A DNA stretch of 46,485 nt from an uncultured Erysipelotrichaceae bacterium (lineage in GTDB: Bacteria > Bacillota_I > Bacilli_A > RF39 > UBA660): the NCBI GenBank assembly GCA_902798815.1, contig CADBYH010000012.1:1-46485 (forward strand), written 5' to 3'. The notes beneath the pieces are model-generated. The model ran no database searches and had not been told where the DNA came from. It was given only the letters and a program-made list of their open reading frames with translations. Made by a program: the position numbers and the translations under genes. Position 1 is the stretch's first letter, and every line of letters starts with the position of its first letter. Positions 8,257 to 17,100 of the stretch are shown piece after piece.

Positions 8257-8988
8257 ATGAGATTTTTAATAAAATTTTCATATGATGGAACTAACTATTC
8301 TGGATTTCAATCTCAAAAAGGACATAAAACAATCCAAAATGAATTAGAAACTGCTCTATCAAAAGTAAACAATTCAATTTATACACCTATAGTTGCAACA
8401 GGAAGAACTGATAAAGGGGTGCATGCATTATCTCAATATGCACATGCTGATATAAATGTAAATATAACAGAAAAAAAATTAAAAAGAGCACTTAATAGTA
8501 ATTTACCAGATGATATACACGTAATATCCACAGAAATTGTGGAAGAAAATTTTCATGCAAGATACAATGTTAAAGAAAAGACATATAAATATTTAATTAA
8601 TATTGGAGAATATAATCCCATAGAAAGAAATTATGCATTCCAATATAACTATGAATTAAATATTGATAATATGAAAAAAGCAATAAAATATTTTGAAGGA
8701 ACTCATGATTTTAGAGCATTTGTAACAGATAATAAAACAAAAGAAAATTGTGTAAGAACAATAACCTATACTAATATAGAACAAAAAGATAATATAATAG
8801 AATTAACATTTAAAGGAAATGGTTTTCTAAGATATCAAGTAAGAAATATGGTAGGTATTTTAATTAAAGTTGGAGAAAATAAAATATCCCCAGAAACTGT
8901 GGAAACAATTTTAGAGAGTAAAGATAGAACAAAATCAGGAAAGACTGCTCCAGCAATGGGATTATACCTATATGAAGTAAAATATTAA
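8257..8988 (+). CDS. truA: tRNA pseudouridine(38-40) synthase TruA
   Basis: TruA makes pseudouridine at positions 38-40 of the tRNA anticodon stem-loop. The catalytic Asp52 lies in GRTDKGVHA. Other family motifs are YDGTNYSGFQ near the start, HDFRAF in the middle and GNGFLRYQVRNMVG near the C-terminus. The 243-residue length is normal. A GGTGAT site lies before the ATG. Its place after two ECF ATPase-like genes and before rplM-rpsI is the conserved Firmicutes neighbourhood. Confidence 0.97.
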   Translation: MRFLIKFSYDGTNYSGFQSQKGHKTIQNELETALSKVNNSIYTPIVATGRTDKGVHALSQYAHADINVNITEKKLKRALNSNLPDDIHVISTEIVEENFHARYNVKEKTYKYLINIGEYNPIERNYAFQYNYELNIDNMKKAIKYFEGTHDFRAFVTDNKTKENCVRTITYTNIEQKDNIIELTFKGNGFLRYQVRNMVGILIKVGENKISPETVETILESKDRTKSGKTAPAMGLYLYEVKY

Positions 8989-9022
8989 TATTAACAAAAG
9001 TATGTAAAATAAAGAAAAAGTA

Positions 9023-9051
9023 TTGATTTTTAATGCTTTTTTTAGTATAAT
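9023..9051 (+). promoter_or_regulatory. Sigma-A promoter of rplM-rpsI
   Basis: TTGATT (9023-9028) and TATAAT (9046-9051) are separated by 17 bases. Transcription would start just before the leader structure. Confidence 0.85.
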
Positions 9052-9062
9052 TTTAATCGGTA

Positions 9063-9120
9063 CATTTAAATCCCCACATAAATTGGACCGTGGGAAAGTC
9101 CGATTTAAGTAAAAGGAGAA
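9063..9120 (+). ncRNA. L13-type ribosomal leader, pseudoknot-capable
   Basis: The rplM leader folds into an outer stem of 9 bp, 9064-9072 with 9102-9110. Inside it CCCAC (9073-9077) pairs with GTGGG (9090-9094), and GGAC (9085-9088) pairs with GTCC (9098-9101). The last two pairings interlock, so both together make a pseudoknot. L13 leaders in low-GC Gram-positives are known autoregulatory RNAs; this one is named from its position and folding, not from a covariance search. The AAAGGAG ribosome site lies just after the outer stem. Confidence 0.75.
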
Positions 9121-9125
9121 AAGTT

Positions 9126-9557
9126 ATGACAAGTTATATGCAAAAAAAAGAAACAATAGAGAGAAAATGGTATGTAATTGATGCAGAAGGAAAATCTTTA
9201 GGTAGAGTAGCTTCTTTAGCAGCAACATACTTACGTGGAAAACACAAACCAACTTATACTCCACATATTGATTGTGGTGATAACATTATTATTATTAATG
9301 CACAAAAAGTAAATTTAACTGGAAATAAATTAGATAAGAAAATGTATTATAATCACTCTCAATATACAGGTGGATTAAGAGAAAGAAATGCAAGAACAAT
9401 GAGAGATGAATATCCAATCGAAATGGTAGAAAGAGCTGTAAAAGGAATGTTACCACATAATAGATTAGGTAGACAAATGTATAAGAAATTATTTGTTTAT
9501 GCAGGAAACGAACACAAACAACAAGCACAAAAACCAGAAGTGCTTGAAGTAAAGTAG
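9126..9557 (+). CDS. rplM: 50S ribosomal protein L13
   Basis: L13 is an early assembly protein of the large subunit. The chosen start, ATG 9126, gives [20 protein letters not shown], matching the family N-terminus, and has AAAGGAG at about 9112-9118. A GTG at 9090 in the same frame lies inside the leader and is rejected. Motifs [18 protein letters not shown] and [16 protein letters not shown] are present. The product is 143 residues, normal length. Confidence 0.97.
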   Translation: MTSYMQKKETIERKWYVIDAEGKSLGRVASLAATYLRGKHKPTYTPHIDCGDNIIIINAQKVNLTGNKLDKKMYYNHSQYTGGLRERNARTMRDEYPIEMVERAVKGMLPHNRLGRQMYKKLFVYAGNEHKQQAQKPEVLEVK

Positions 9558-9569
9558 GAGGGTTAAGTT

Positions 9570-9995
9570 ATGGCAAAAGAAAAGAAAAATGTATACACAG
9601 GAACAGGACACAGAAAAACAAGTGTTGCGAGAGTAACATTAACTCCAGGTAAAGGAAAAATTACAGTTAATGGAAGAGATGTTAGAGAATATTTTCCATC
9701 TGAAATTTGTGTTATGGATTTAACTCAACCATTAGTTCTTACTAATACAAATGAAATGTTTGATGTAGATGCTAAAGTATCTGGTGGAGGATTCCAAGGA
9801 CAAACAGGAGCAATCCGTTTAGGAATCACAAGAGCACTATTAGACTATGATAAGACTACACCAGCAGATTCAGAAAATAGTTTTAGAAAAACTCTTAAAG
9901 TTGCTGGATTCATTACAAGAGATCCTCGTAAGAAGGAACGTAAGAAACCAGGATTAAAGAAGGCACGTCGTGCTCCACAATTCTCAAAGAGATAA
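9570..9995 (+). CDS. rpsI: 30S ribosomal protein S9
   Basis: S9 reaches into the P site with its C-terminal tail, here [12 protein letters not shown], as in all members. [12 protein letters not shown] near the N-terminus and [19 protein letters not shown] in the centre are typical. It has 141 residues, about ten more at the N-terminus than the shortest homologues. It follows rplM by 12 bases with its own GGAGGG site, and a terminator comes next. Confidence 0.97.
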   Translation: MAKEKKNVYTGTGHRKTSVARVTLTPGKGKITVNGRDVREYFPSEICVMDLTQPLVLTNTNEMFDVDAKVSGGGFQGQTGAIRLGITRALLDYDKTTPADSENSFRKTLKVAGFITRDPRKKERKKPGLKKARRAPQFSKR

Positions 9996-10012
9996 TATTA
10001 TCAATATGTTTC

Positions 10013-10040
10013 AAAAAGTCCGTATATACGGGCTTTTATT
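10013..10040 (+). terminator. Terminator after rpsI
   Basis: An 11-bp stem, AAAAGTCCGTA with its complement (one G-U pair), is closed by a tight AT loop and followed by TTTTATT. Confidence 0.88.
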
Positions 10041-10098
10041 ATGCCAAAATATATAAATTATATTTTTAGATACCATATAATACAAAATTGAAGTTCTA

Positions 10099-10107
10099 TG
10101 ATATAAT
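10099..10107 (+). promoter_or_regulatory. Extended -10 promoter of the S66 peptidase gene
   Basis: TGATATAAT lies 19 bases before the ATG at 10127. Confidence 0.6.
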
Positions 10108-10126
10108 TTATATAGGAAGTGATAAA

Positions 10127-11203
10127 ATGATTAAACCAAAAAAATTAAATAAAGGTGACAAAGTTGCTATAGTATCTCTATCAAGAGGATTATTAGGGAT
10201 GCCATTTATTAAACATGAGTTAGATTTGGGATTAAAAAGACTAAAAGAATTTGGATTAGAACCCGTTATTATGCCAAATTCATTAAAAGATATGGATTAC
10301 TTATTTGATCATCCAGAAGAAAGAGCAAGTGATTTAAAATCTGCCTTCTTAGATGATAGTATAAAGGGTATTATTTGCGCTATAGGCGGAGATGACACAT
10401 ATAAAACAATACCATACCTAATGGAAGATAAAGAATTTATAGATGCTGTAAAGAAACACCCTAAAATCTTTACAGGATTTTCAGATACAACAAACAATCA
10501 TTTAATGCTTAATAAAATTGGACTTGAAACATTTTATGGACCATGCTTTTTAGTTGATCTAGCTGAGCTAGATAAAGAAATGTTACCATATACAAAAGAT
10601 ACATTTAATAAGTTTTTTATGAATGAAGAAAAATATGAAATTACATCAAGCCCAACTTGGTATAAAGATAGAGAAAGTTATGGAGAAGAACAAGTAGGAA
10701 CACCACGTATATCAGTAGATGAAAAACATGGATTTGAAGTTTTAAATGGAAATGGCACTATAACAGGAAAACTATATGGTGGATGTTTAGATAGTTTATA
10801 TGATATTTACACAAGTAGTAGATATGGAAATGAAAATGATATTTATAAAAAATATGATATTTTACCTACACTAGATGAATGGAAAGAAAAAATATTATTT
10901 ATAGAAACATCAGAAGAAAGAATGGCACCAACACAATTAGAAGTGATTTTAAATTATTTTAAGAACAATAAAATACTAGAATCTGTAAAAGGAATTATAG
11001 TAGGAAAACCAATAGATGAAAAATACTATGATGAATATAAAGAAGTATATAAAAAAGTATTCAGTAATATAAATACTCCAGTTTTATATAATGTTAATTT
11101 TGGACATTCTGTACCAAGAACATTAATCCCCTATGGAGCAACAGCAACGATTGATTATGATAATAAAAAAATATATATAGATGAACCAATTTTTGAACAA
11201 TAG
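10127..11203 (+). CDS. S66 family peptidase (LD-carboxypeptidase / MccF-like)
   Basis: This family cuts peptidoglycan tetrapeptides (LdcA) or detoxifies microcin C-type aminoacyl-nucleotides (MccF). The nucleophile Ser is in GFSDTT, the catalytic Glu in FIETSEE, and the His in FGHSVPR. The 358-residue length is close to MccF-like members. The start is the ATG at 10127; a TTG 39 bases upstream overlaps the -10 box and has no ribosome site. No signal peptide is seen, so a cytosolic role is likely. It stands alone between terminators. Confidence 0.88.
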   Translation: MIKPKKLNKGDKVAIVSLSRGLLGMPFIKHELDLGLKRLKEFGLEPVIMPNSLKDMDYLFDHPEERASDLKSAFLDDSIKGIICAIGGDDTYKTIPYLMEDKEFIDAVKKHPKIFTGFSDTTNNHLMLNKIGLETFYGPCFLVDLAELDKEMLPYTKDTFNKFFMNEEKYEITSSPTWYKDRESYGEEQVGTPRISVDEKHGFEVLNGNGTITGKLYGGCLDSLYDIYTSSRYGNENDIYKKYDILPTLDEWKEKILFIETSEERMAPTQLEVILNYFKNNKILESVKGIIVGKPIDEKYYDEYKEVYKKVFSNINTPVLYNVNFGHSVPRTLIPYGATATIDYDNKKIYIDEPIFEQ

Positions 11204-11210
11204 TTTTTTA

Positions 11211-11240
11211 TAAAAAGTCCTTTTTAAAGGACTTTTTAAT
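11211..11240 (+). terminator. Terminator after the S66 peptidase gene
   Basis: The stem AAAAGTCCTTT / AAAGGACTTTT ends in a T run. Confidence 0.9.
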
Positions 11241-11271
11241 ATTATGTAATTCAAAAATACATTAAAAAATA

Positions 11272-11280
11272 TGATATAAT
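11272..11280 (+). promoter_or_regulatory. Extended -10 promoter
   Basis: TGATATAAT lies 23 bases before the ATG of the WDGH-like gene. Confidence 0.6.
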
Positions 11281-11303
11281 TATTAAAGAAAGCAGTGTTA
11301 TAA

Positions 11304-11708
11304 ATGAAAAGTATAAATGAAATAAATAAAGAAATTCAAGAAGTGAAAAAGCAAAACCAAAGTATAAAAGAAATAAGTGATGGAAATCACACAATTGGTC
11401 AATATATAGATATGAGAAATAATCTTTTCATTGCGCTATGTAATGCATATCCTGAAATATCCTGGAAATCAAGAAAACACTATGATGAAGAAAATGATCC
11501 TATGTTTAATGGAGATTTTATCGCAGGAATAAATTCTGACAAAGGAACAATAACCTTTCATTTAAAAATGAAATATTGGGATGATATCATAGCAGAAGAA
11601 ATAGATAGAGCGCCAAAATATGATGGTTACACAGAAGAAGATGTTATATCTAGAATAAAAAGTTTGACTAGAACGAAAAAAACACACAAAAAAGGAGCGT
11701 TAATATGA
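11304..11708 (+). CDS. WDGH-like conserved protein
   Basis: A 134-residue soluble protein. The C-terminal part has a YWDDI segment and APKYDGYTEEDVISRI, which resembles the WDGH motif (usually APEWDGHT) of a small family often found in phages; the Trp and His are replaced by Tyr here. The N-terminal 40 residues are a charged coiled coil. Function is not known. The stop overlaps the next start as ATGA, so it is coupled to the phosphatase-like gene. The stop codon is TGA. Confidence 0.6.
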   Translation: MKSINEINKEIQEVKKQNQSIKEISDGNHTIGQYIDMRNNLFIALCNAYPEISWKSRKHYDEENDPMFNGDFIAGINSDKGTITFHLKMKYWDDIIAEEIDRAPKYDGYTEEDVISRIKSLTRTKKTHKKGALI

Positions 11709-12184
11709 AAATAATCTATGTTCATCATGCAGAAAGAAACGTAAGTAAAGATCATTCAAACTCAGAATTACGACAATTAGAAGATATAACGGAAACAGGT
11801 ATTAAAGAAGCAGAGTTTTTGGCAGAAAGATTAAAGAAACAAAAGGTAAAAGCAATTGTTACTTCTCCATATTTAAGATGTAAACATACATCAGAAATTT
11901 TAAATAAATATATTAATGTACCTATTATTGAAGATAGTAGATTTAATGAGATGCAAAAAAATGAAGAATGGAAGCATCTACTAAAAAGAAATATGGAAGC
12001 AATAGATGATATTGTTAAAACATATAAAGATGATGACACAATAATATGTGTAACCAGTGGAGTTAATGTTTCAGCATTTATCTGTTATTTTTATAAAATT
12101 GAACCGAGTAATGAAACACCATGGAGTCAAGCAGCTGGTCTATCACCAATGATTTTTACTATAGGTAAAAAAATGCTAGATTAA
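11705..12184 (+). CDS. Histidine phosphatase superfamily protein, atypical active site
   Basis: The fold is that of phosphoglycerate mutase-like phosphatases: VHHAERN (residues 6-12) replaces the RHGE-type motif, keeping the nucleophile position His8, and SPYLRCKHTSEIL follows as in the family. The second catalytic His, normally in a sHGG-type motif near the C-terminus, is replaced: the strand reads ICVTSGVNV. The first Arg is also His. Activity may be altered or lost. The 159-residue length is short but complete. It overlaps the WDGH-like gene by four bases. Confidence 0.75.
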   Translation: MKIIYVHHAERNVSKDHSNSELRQLEDITETGIKEAEFLAERLKKQKVKAIVTSPYLRCKHTSEILNKYINVPIIEDSRFNEMQKNEEWKHLLKRNMEAIDDIVKTYKDDDTIICVTSGVNVSAFICYFYKIEPSNETPWSQAAGLSPMIFTIGKKMLD

Positions 12185-12265
12185 ATAAGAAGATTATCAT
12201 TAAAAAATATTAGAAATATAATTCCGATTGATATTTTTAACATATTATATTACAGGAGGAGTTAT

Positions 12266-12604
12266 ATGTTTAATATAGATTATTTAAAACTATTATTAAT
12301 TATTTCAATCGCAATAAGTTCAATCACCTGTGTTTTTATTCAAAAAACAAAAAGTCTATTTAAAAGTAGTAAGTATATTATTATATATTCGTTAGTTATA
12401 AATGTACTAACAAGTATACTATTTTGTATGACATTTACTAATATAAGTTTTCCAAATAGTTTATGGATAGGTTTATTTTCCTTTTTAGGAGCAGATTCTA
12501 TATATAAATCATTGGAAGGTAAAATATCTTCTTATAATGATATTATTTCAAAAAATGTTGTTGAAATTGAAAGAAATAATATTATTAATGAGGAGGATAA
12601 ATAA
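12266..12604 (+). CDS. Holin-like small membrane protein
   Basis: The 112-residue protein has three hydrophobic segments at about residues 7-25, 36-57 and 62-80 and a charged C-terminal tail (SYNDIISKNVVEIERNN). The segment LGADSIYKSLEGK resembles phage holin families. AGGAGG lies before the ATG. Its last base overlaps the start of the M23 endolysin-like gene, the classic holin-lysin layout. Holins make membrane pores that release a cytosolic lysin. The assignment rests on topology and partner. Confidence 0.65.
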   Translation: MFNIDYLKLLLIISIAISSITCVFIQKTKSLFKSSKYIIIYSLVINVLTSILFCMTFTNISFPNSLWIGLFSFLGADSIYKSLEGKISSYNDIISKNVVEIERNNIINEEDK

Positions 12605-13248
12605 TGGAAAAACCTATATTTCCAATGGAATATATAAGAATAACTCAAGGATATAATGAAGGAACACATATGGGTAGTTATGCTATTGATAATGCTGGAA
12701 AAGATACAAGTATAAGTGACGTAAAGGCACCATTTACAGGCGTTATTAAAAAGATTTATCAGAATGATGCAAATGAAGTATGGCTTGAAAGTAAAGAAAT
12801 AGTAGAATATCCAGATGGCACTAAGGATTATATGACTATAATGTTTGCTCATGATAATGATGTAAATGATCTGTTTGTAGGAAAAGTAATAAAACAAAAT
12901 GATACTTTCTATCATGAAGGAACTAAAGGTAATGCAACAGGAAATCATTGCCATTTTGAATGTGGGAAAGGAAAATTTACTGATAATGGATGGCACAAGA
13001 ATAATAGTGGATATTGGAGTATAAATAATGGTAAAAAACCAGAAGACTGTTTATGGTTAAATGATAAAAACATTATTATAGATACACATGGATACAAATT
13101 TAAAAAAATATCCACAGAAACTGTGGAAATAAAACCTGTAGTAACAGATAATAAAAAAAACGAAAAAATATTTATTGCTCCAAAAACAGATTTATATGGA
13201 GTATACCTAAAAGAAAAACAAGAACTAGTGATAAAATCAACCAAGTAA
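12604..13248 (+). CDS. M23 peptidase, phage endolysin type
   Basis: A zinc peptidoglycan endopeptidase of the LytM/M23 fold. Metal ligands are visible as His and Asp in THMGSYAIDNAG (residues 20-31) and the HxH of NHCHFECGKG (about 117-126). The catalytic domain starts at the N-terminus with no signal peptide, so export would depend on the overlapping holin-like protein. The last 60 residues form a separate part that may bind the wall. No other phage genes lie near, so this may be a domesticated lysis pair. Its 3' end overlaps the convergent ZIP gene by 12 bases. Confidence 0.82.
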   Translation: MEKPIFPMEYIRITQGYNEGTHMGSYAIDNAGKDTSISDVKAPFTGVIKKIYQNDANEVWLESKEIVEYPDGTKDYMTIMFAHDNDVNDLFVGKVIKQNDTFYHEGTKGNATGNHCHFECGKGKFTDNGWHKNNSGYWSINNGKKPEDCLWLNDKNIIIDTHGYKFKKISTETVEIKPVVTDNKKNEKIFIAPKTDLYGVYLKEKQELVIKSTK

Positions 13249-14016
13249 TACATCAAGAATCATCATAATTATAAATCCAATTATAAATAATAAGGCCATT
13301 AGGTCTTTTTTTTCTGTTGATTGACTTTCAGGAATAAGCTCTAAAACAGTAACAAAAATCATTGCACCAGCAGCAAAAGCAAGAATAAATGATAGTAATG
13401 AATTTATTTTTAAAACAAGTAGTGCACCTATAACAGCAAATATAGGTTCTACAATACTACTGATAGATCCAAATAGAAAAGAATAACCTGTAGAAACATT
13501 TTCTCTTCTTAATGGAAGACTAATTGCAGCTCCTTCAGGAAAATTTTGTATCGCAATACCTAAAGTTAAAATACAAGCTTCTAGTATGTTACCTCCATAC
13601 AGAATATTTCCAAAAGCAACACCAATCGCTAGACCTTCAGGAATATTATGTAAGGTTATAGATGCAAATAATAAAAGACAGCGTCTTAAATTAAACTTTG
13701 TAGTTATTTTCAAAGAACAAAAACATTTATTTCCGATATACACAAATACACTACCTAATAAAAAACCTAATACAACAGTAATAAAAAAATTCTGTTTTAA
13801 ATCACTAGAAATCAAAATTGCTTGATTTAGTAAAGAAAAGAAACTTGCAGAAAACATAATTCCTGCAGAAATCGCAAGCATAGATGTCATAAGATATTTA
13901 TTAACCCTTTTAAAGAAAAAAACAATACTAGACCCCAAACTTGTAATAAAAGCAGAAAAAATTCCACCAAAAAGGGCTAAAATAACGGGGTTATAATTAC
14001 TAAAATAATCTATCAT
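13237..14016 (-). CDS. ZIP family metal transporter
   Basis: ZIP proteins import zinc or other divalent metals. The 259-residue protein has eight hydrophobic segments. The metal-site motifs in helices IV and V are clear: HNIPEGLA and QNFPEGAAISLPL, with a conserved Glu in helix VII (LELIPES). The length fits the GufA/ZupT group. A GGTGA site precedes the ATG. The gene converges on the endolysin-like gene and overlaps its end. Confidence 0.92.
   Translation of the reverse strand: MIDYFSNYNPVILALFGGIFSAFITSLGSSIVFFFKRVNKYLMTSMLAISAGIMFSASFFSLLNQAILISSDLKQNFFITVVLGFLLGSVFVYIGNKCFCSLKITTKFNLRRCLLLFASITLHNIPEGLAIGVAFGNILYGGNILEACILTLGIAIQNFPEGAAISLPLRRENVSTGYSFLFGSISSIVEPIFAVIGALLVLKINSLLSFILAFAAGAMIFVTVLELIPESQSTEKKDLMALLFIIGFIIMMILDVLLG
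13292..13313 (+). terminator. Terminator of the lysis pair, inside the antisense ZIP gene
   Basis: The stem AAGGCC / GGTCTT (one G-U pair) with an ATTA loop is followed by eight T. It lies 44 bases past the endolysin stop but within the coding region of the ZIP gene on the other strand. Confidence 0.65.
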
Positions 14017-14096
14017 TAAATATCACCATTATATAATATGATAAATTGATAATTCTGCTAAATTAATATTGAAAAAACTTGCAAAAGAATATATAA

Positions 14097-14124
14097 TTGA
14101 TTATATGGTAAGATAGTGTAAAAT
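14097..14124 (+). promoter_or_regulatory. Candidate promoter of the type VII secretion operon
   Basis: TTGATT (14097-14102) and TAAAAT (14119-14124) are separated by 16 bases, 59 bases before the GTG start of essC. Confidence 0.6.
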
Positions 14125-14182
14125 TACGGAATAAAAGAATAGATTAGTTCAATAGATGTACTAATAAGAAAGGGTGAACCTT

Positions 14183-17100
14183 GTGATAGTTAGATTGATA
14201 AAAAAGAAAAAAATCTATAATTTCACTTTGCCAACAAAAATTTCAGGAAACTACTGGATTACTGATAATGATTACTTAGGAAACGTTAGAAATTTAATTA
14301 ATGTAGAAGAAGAAAACGGTAAGTGGAAAATTAAAAGTGACTTTGAAACAAAAATTATGTCAGGAGAAGTAGAGGTAGAATCTGCATATTTAAGTGAGTA
14401 TAGTTTATATTTCTTAAAAATAAATACTGATAACGAATATGTTATTTTATATTGTTCTCCAACTATCGATAAAGAAATATATAGATTGCGTATTAAAGAT
14501 AAGAATGATTTCTTAATAGGTAATAATACAGATGCACCTATTAACTTTAGTTATCCTTTAGTATCAAGACAACAAGCAAGGTTAATATATAGTAACGGGG
14601 TATGGGTTGTTCAAGATCTTAATAGTAAATATGGAACATATGTAAATAATAATTCTATAACTACAAAACAATTAGAATATGGAGACATTATATTTATAAT
14701 GGGATTAAGAATAATTGTTATGAAGGACACTTTAATAATTAATAATATAGGCCCAAGTTTAAATATTGATAATAATTATTTTGATTCAATCACTCCAATA
14801 ACTCAAAAGCAAGTTGAATTTGATAATCCTGATGAAGAAGGTATTGAATTTTATAAAGAAGATGATTACTTCTATAGAGCACCACGTTTTAAAACTGGAA
14901 TTGAAGATGCAAATATTGGTATTGATGCTCCTCCGGGTCAAGAAGAGGAAGATAAAACACCAGCAATATATACAATTGGACCAATGCTTACAATGGCTAT
15001 GATGTCTATGTCTATGGGTATCAGTTCATTACAAGGTGTAATTGAAGGTACAGTAGATTTAAAAACAGCAGCACCAACATTAATTATGTCTGGAGCTATG
15101 CTAGCAACAATGTTATTATGGCCAACACTTCAAAGTATTTATCAAAAGAAAGTTAGAAAACAAAAAGAAGAAGAACGTAAAACAAAATATTTAAAATATC
15201 TAGATGATAAAAGAGAAAAAATTCAAGCTGAAATGAAGATTCAAAGACAAATCTTAATTGATAACTATCTACCTCTTTCAGAAGTTAAAGAGATAATTTA
15301 TCAAAGAAAGAGAAATCTTTGGGAAAGAGAAATTGGTCAAGAAGACTTCTTGGATTTAAGACTAGGTATAGGTTCAACAGAATTAAAAGGAAAAATAGCA
15401 ATTCCTGAAGAACATTTCTCATTAAAATCAGATGAATTATTAAAAGAAGTATACAAAGTAGGTGCAGAATCAAGAACATTAGAAAATGTCCCTGTATCAC
15501 TAAATTTTGTTAATAGAAATATATCTGCAATAATTGGAACAGCTATGAATAAAAAAGAATTCATTGAAGGATTAATTCTTCAAATGATAACATTCCATAG
15601 TTATGAAGATTTAAAAATAGTATTATTTACTAATGAACAGAATGCAAGTAACTGGGAATATCTAAAAGTTGCTCCACATAACTGGAATAATAATAAGACA
15701 ATGAGATATTTCGCAACAAATCTTGATGAAGCAAAAGATATTTCATTTGAATTAGGAAAAGAATTACAAGCAAGAAAACTAAAAGATAATAACGGAAAAA
15801 TGGAAATCAATGAAGAAGATTATCATAGTTATAAACCATATTTCGTTATAATTACTGATGATTATAAATTAGTAAGAGATGTTGAATTAATTAAAGAAGT
15901 AACAGATATGAAAATTAATTATGGATTTAGTTTAATAGTAATTAGTCCACGATTAATTAATATTCCAAATGAATGTTCAGCATTCGTAAGTGTTGGAGAT
16001 AAAAAATCTGGAATCTTTGAAAATGAGTTAGTTTCAAATAAACAAAAGGAATTCGTTGCTGATTTCGATTCAACATTAAATATATTTGAATGTTGTAAGT
16101 TAATTGCAAATATACCAATTGATATTGCAAAAGAAAGTAGAGCACTACCATCAAGTGTATCTTTTCTTGAAATGTATAATGTTGGTATGGTTGATCAATT
16201 AAATATTCTTAATAGATGGAAAACAAATGATCCTACAAAGACACTTCAAGTACCAATAGGATTAGACAAATCAAGAGAATTATTTAAATTAGATTTACAT
16301 GAAAAAGCACATGGACCTCATGGATTGATAGCAGGTATGACTGGATCAGGTAAATCAGAATTCATTATTTCATATGTTTTATCAATGGCACTTAACTATC
16401 ATCCATATGAAGTATCATTCGTCCTTATCGATTACAAAGGTGGAGGATTAACAGGTGCATTTGAAAATAAAGAAACTGGAGTAAAATTACCTCACTTAGC
16501 AGGAACAATAACTAACTTAGATACTGTTGAAATGAACAGATCATTAGCATCAGTACAAAGTGAGTTAAGAAGACGTCAAAGACTATTTAATGAAGCAAGA
16601 GATAAATTAGATGAAAGTACAATTGATATATATAAATATCAAAGTTTATATAGAAAAGGTGCAGTTTCAAAACCAATTTCACATTTGATTATTGTGTCAG
16701 ATGAGTTTGCTGAGTTAAAAGACCAAAGACCAGAATTTATGGAACAATTAATATCAACAGCACGTATCGGACGTTCCCTTGGAGTTCACTTAATTCTAGC
16801 AACACAAAAACCAAGTGGAGTTGTTAATGATCAAATTTGGTCAAACTCAAAATTCAGAATATGTTTAAGAGTTCAAGATAAGTCAGATAGTATGGATATG
16901 ATTAAATGTCCAGATGCAGCTGAGTTAAAAACAACAGGACGCTTTTACTTACAAGTAGGTTATAATGAACTATTCGCAATGGGACAAGCAGCATGGGCAG
17001 GAGCTCAATATTATCCAACTGAAAAAAGAAAGAAAAAAGTAGATCAATCAATAAGAATAGTTGATAATGTAGGAAGTACAATTAAATTACTAGATACAAA

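Noticed and set aside
9090..9125. GTG start 36 bases upstream for rplM
   Set aside because: It lies within the structured leader and the extra residues are not found in L13; ATG 9126 has the ribosome site.
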